From: Kiritimatiellia bacterium | GTDB lineage: Bacteria > Verrucomicrobiota > Kiritimatiellia > RFP12 > DVOR01 | Assembly (NCBI GenBank): GCA_017457555.1 | Contig: JAFTHG010000276.1 | Location: forward strand, 1-6,746 | Direction of reading: 5' to 3' | Length of the DNA stretch: 6,746 nucleotides | Position numbers and translations under genes: made by a program | Part shown: positions 5,590 through 6,746 of the stretch, piece by piece | How positions within the stretch are numbered: position 1 is the stretch's first letter | Layout: every line of letters starts with the position of its first letter | Notes under the pieces: model-generated | What the model was told of the DNA's origin: nothing | The model's input: the letters and a program-made list of their open reading frames with translations, nothing else | The model's database searches: none

Positions 5590-6746
5590 TTAGGGTGTAA
5601 CCGGCTGGAAGTGAGCATTCCCGATGTGATAGCGTTCTTTGGGTTTATCCAGACGCAGCGTGAGGATCTGCTGCGTTTCTGCTGCGGTGGCCCAGTGTGT
5701 GTAGACCGTTACGCTGACGGTTGTCGCTCCCGTGAGTGCTGTTTGACGCGATGCAAAGTAGTTGGTCAAGAGCTGATAGGTCCCCGGCAATGCCTCTTTC
5801 CGCAGATATTCTTCAGGCCCATAACCCGTGGTGACATCTTCTGAGACAAAACCACCGGTAGAGGTTCGGCGATGACCGTAATACGCCTCTTCACCATCGG
5901 GCTCAAGGACGTGCAGGTCAATATCGGTTTGGTCGGCATCCCAGCGCATGACAATCCGCAAATCCAGTGGTAAATCGCGTCGATAAGCGGCATCAAAGGC
6001 TGGAATCGTGGGCGCTTGCTGCTGCGGCCATGCCTGTGCTTCAATCCACGAGATGAGGCCATTCAGTTCTTCCAAGGCGATAACGGCACTTTGGAGGTCG
6101 TTACCCTGTCGGCCACTCCGCCGTGCGTGTGGCGCAAAAATGGCCTTTGTGAAGAGGGTGAGTGCCTCTTCCAACAGGGGCTTTGCGCTCTCAAAATGGT
6201 GCTGTGCTACCGCATCCTTGCCGGCTTCTGCCAGAATAAGGGCTAAATCACTGTAGGATTGTCCCTCTTCGCCACGGAGCGCAAGCACCTTCCGGAAGCA
6301 ATGGATGGCGAGGGCGTAGCGTTTTGCTTCACGCAGACGCCATCCCATCGTGCGCCAGAGTGCCGCATCATCAAGTTTGAATTCTGCGAGATTGGAAATG
6401 ATCCGTTCAGCGAGTTCGGTATTCTCGGTATGTTTGAAGAACCAGTCGGCGCAGTCCAGATAGAAGGCCGGAGCGTCGGCGTAGGTTTTGCGTTCCTTAA
6501 GACAGACGGCATAGGCGTCATCCTTGGGTGCTGCTTCAAGTGCTTTGAGGTAGGGTGTGTCCGGATTCCACGGTTTGAGCGTGACCGTGGGCGCAGGGCT
6601 GCGTTGCGGCCCTGTTGCAGTAATGCGCTTGCGTTTAACATTAACCTGAGGCGCAGCATTGCGGGATCCAACAGTGATTTCTGGTTGTCCGACAGGTGCT
6701 GGCGCCGCATCGTAGATTGCGGCTTCTTCTGCTTCGGAGGGCGTGC
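5590..6746 (-). CDS. C-terminal part of a TPR-DUF2135 protein, probably VIT-vWA type (5' partial)
   Basis: The frame is open from the stop at 5590 to the right edge, giving 384 visible C-terminal residues. The internal ATG at 6348 is not the start, because coding sequence continues through it. Residues 1-58 are a disordered-looking linker rich in Ala, Pro and Glu with a basic VKRKR patch (36-40). Residues about 59-205 begin with WNPDTPYL and are helical and TPR-like: YLDCADWFFKH, RIISNLAEFKLDDAALW, the ALAIHCFRKVLAL helix and a YSDLALILAEAGK helix. Residues about 257-372 match DUF2135, with RWDADQTDIDLHVLEPDGEE, the YYGHRRTSTGG loop, DVTTGYGPEEY, PGTYQLLTNYF and VSVTVYTHW as its strands. In bacteria this domain, after a similar helical region, ends large VIT-vWA proteins of unknown cellular role. 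The VIT and vWA domains are inferred and would lie off the right edge. An envelope or extracytoplasmic location is possible but unproven. rarA begins 42 bases downstream on the same strand. Confidence 0.8.
   Translation of the reverse strand, partial: TPSEAEEAAIYDAAPAPVGQPEITVGSRNAAPQVNVKRKRITATGPQRSPAPTVTLKPWNPDTPYLKALEAAPKDDAYAVCLKERKTYADAPAFYLDCADWFFKHTENTELAERIISNLAEFKLDDAALWRTMGWRLREAKRYALAIHCFRKVLALRGEEGQSYSDLALILAEAGKDAVAQHHFESAKPLLEEALTLFTKAIFAPHARRSGRQGNDLQSAVIALEELNGLISWIEAQAWPQQQAPTIPAFDAAYRRDLPLDLRIVMRWDADQTDIDLHVLEPDGEEAYYGHRRTSTGGFVSEDVTTGYGPEEYLRKEALPGTYQLLTNYFASRQTALTGATTVSVTVYTHWATAAETQQILTLRLDKPKERYHIGNAHFQPVTP

Noticed and set aside
6346..6348. ATG at 6348 as the start of a 252-residue DUF2135 protein.
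   Set aside because: The same frame continues upstream without a stop to the window edge and encodes a coherent helical region, so the methionine is internal.
6243..6710. A 155-residue open frame on the − strand.
   Set aside because: It overlaps, in another frame, the region that encodes the linker and helical part of the DUF2135 protein. The other frame is open to the edge and matches known domains; this one is Arg/Pro/Ser-rich with no recognisable motif.
1..6746. CRISPR arrays, tRNA or rRNA genes, insertion sequences, phage or toxin-antitoxin genes.
   Set aside because: Nearly all of the window is accounted for by housekeeping-type genes with short gaps. I saw no spaced repeats, cloverleaf sequences, transposase motifs or inverted-repeat ends.

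Overview
This is an ordinary chromosomal stretch of a bacterium with roughly half GC content. It holds five intact or partial genes on the + strand side and the − strand side that can be assigned with good confidence, plus one partial gene recognised by its domain content. The MacB-type ABC transporter and the C-terminal DUF2135 protein point to a Gram-negative organism. The DUF2135/TPR protein and the RarA sequence variant (ATTHHP after Walker B) recall the Planctomycetes-Verrucomicrobia-Lentisphaerae side of the tree, but this is a low-confidence guess from memory of the families. No mobile element, CRISPR array, tRNA or rRNA is visible.

Left block (+ strand, 1-4108): four genes follow one another with short gaps (21, 10 and 23 bases) and probably form one transcript. 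They are the C-terminal part of a MacB/LolD-type ABC ATPase (Walker A lies off the left edge), its MacB/FtsX-type permease carrying an unusual Ser/Thr-rich insertion, a tetrameric-type cytidine deaminase (cdd), and the single-strand DNA exonuclease recJ. A hairpin terminator that can work in both directions follows recJ at about 4127-4174.

Right block (− strand, 4192-6746): rarA (mgsA), a AAA+ ATPase acting at stalled replication forks, converges on recJ. Upstream of it, 42 bases away, is the end of a large protein whose visible part has an Ala/Pro/Glu linker, a helical TPR-like region and a C-terminal DUF2135 domain. That arrangement is typical of VIT-vWA-DUF2135 proteins, whose N-terminal domains would lie beyond the right edge. 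The 42-base gap contains a perfect TATAAT at a spacing that would make the rarA mRNA leaderless.

Functionally the window joins an envelope export/efflux pump, pyrimidine salvage and two DNA repair/replication-restart genes. I see no convincing new biological system. The points worth a second look are the putative leaderless rarA promoter, the Ser/Thr-rich insertion in the permease periplasmic domain, an 11-base perfect tandem repeat inside recJ, and the partly visible DUF2135 protein.
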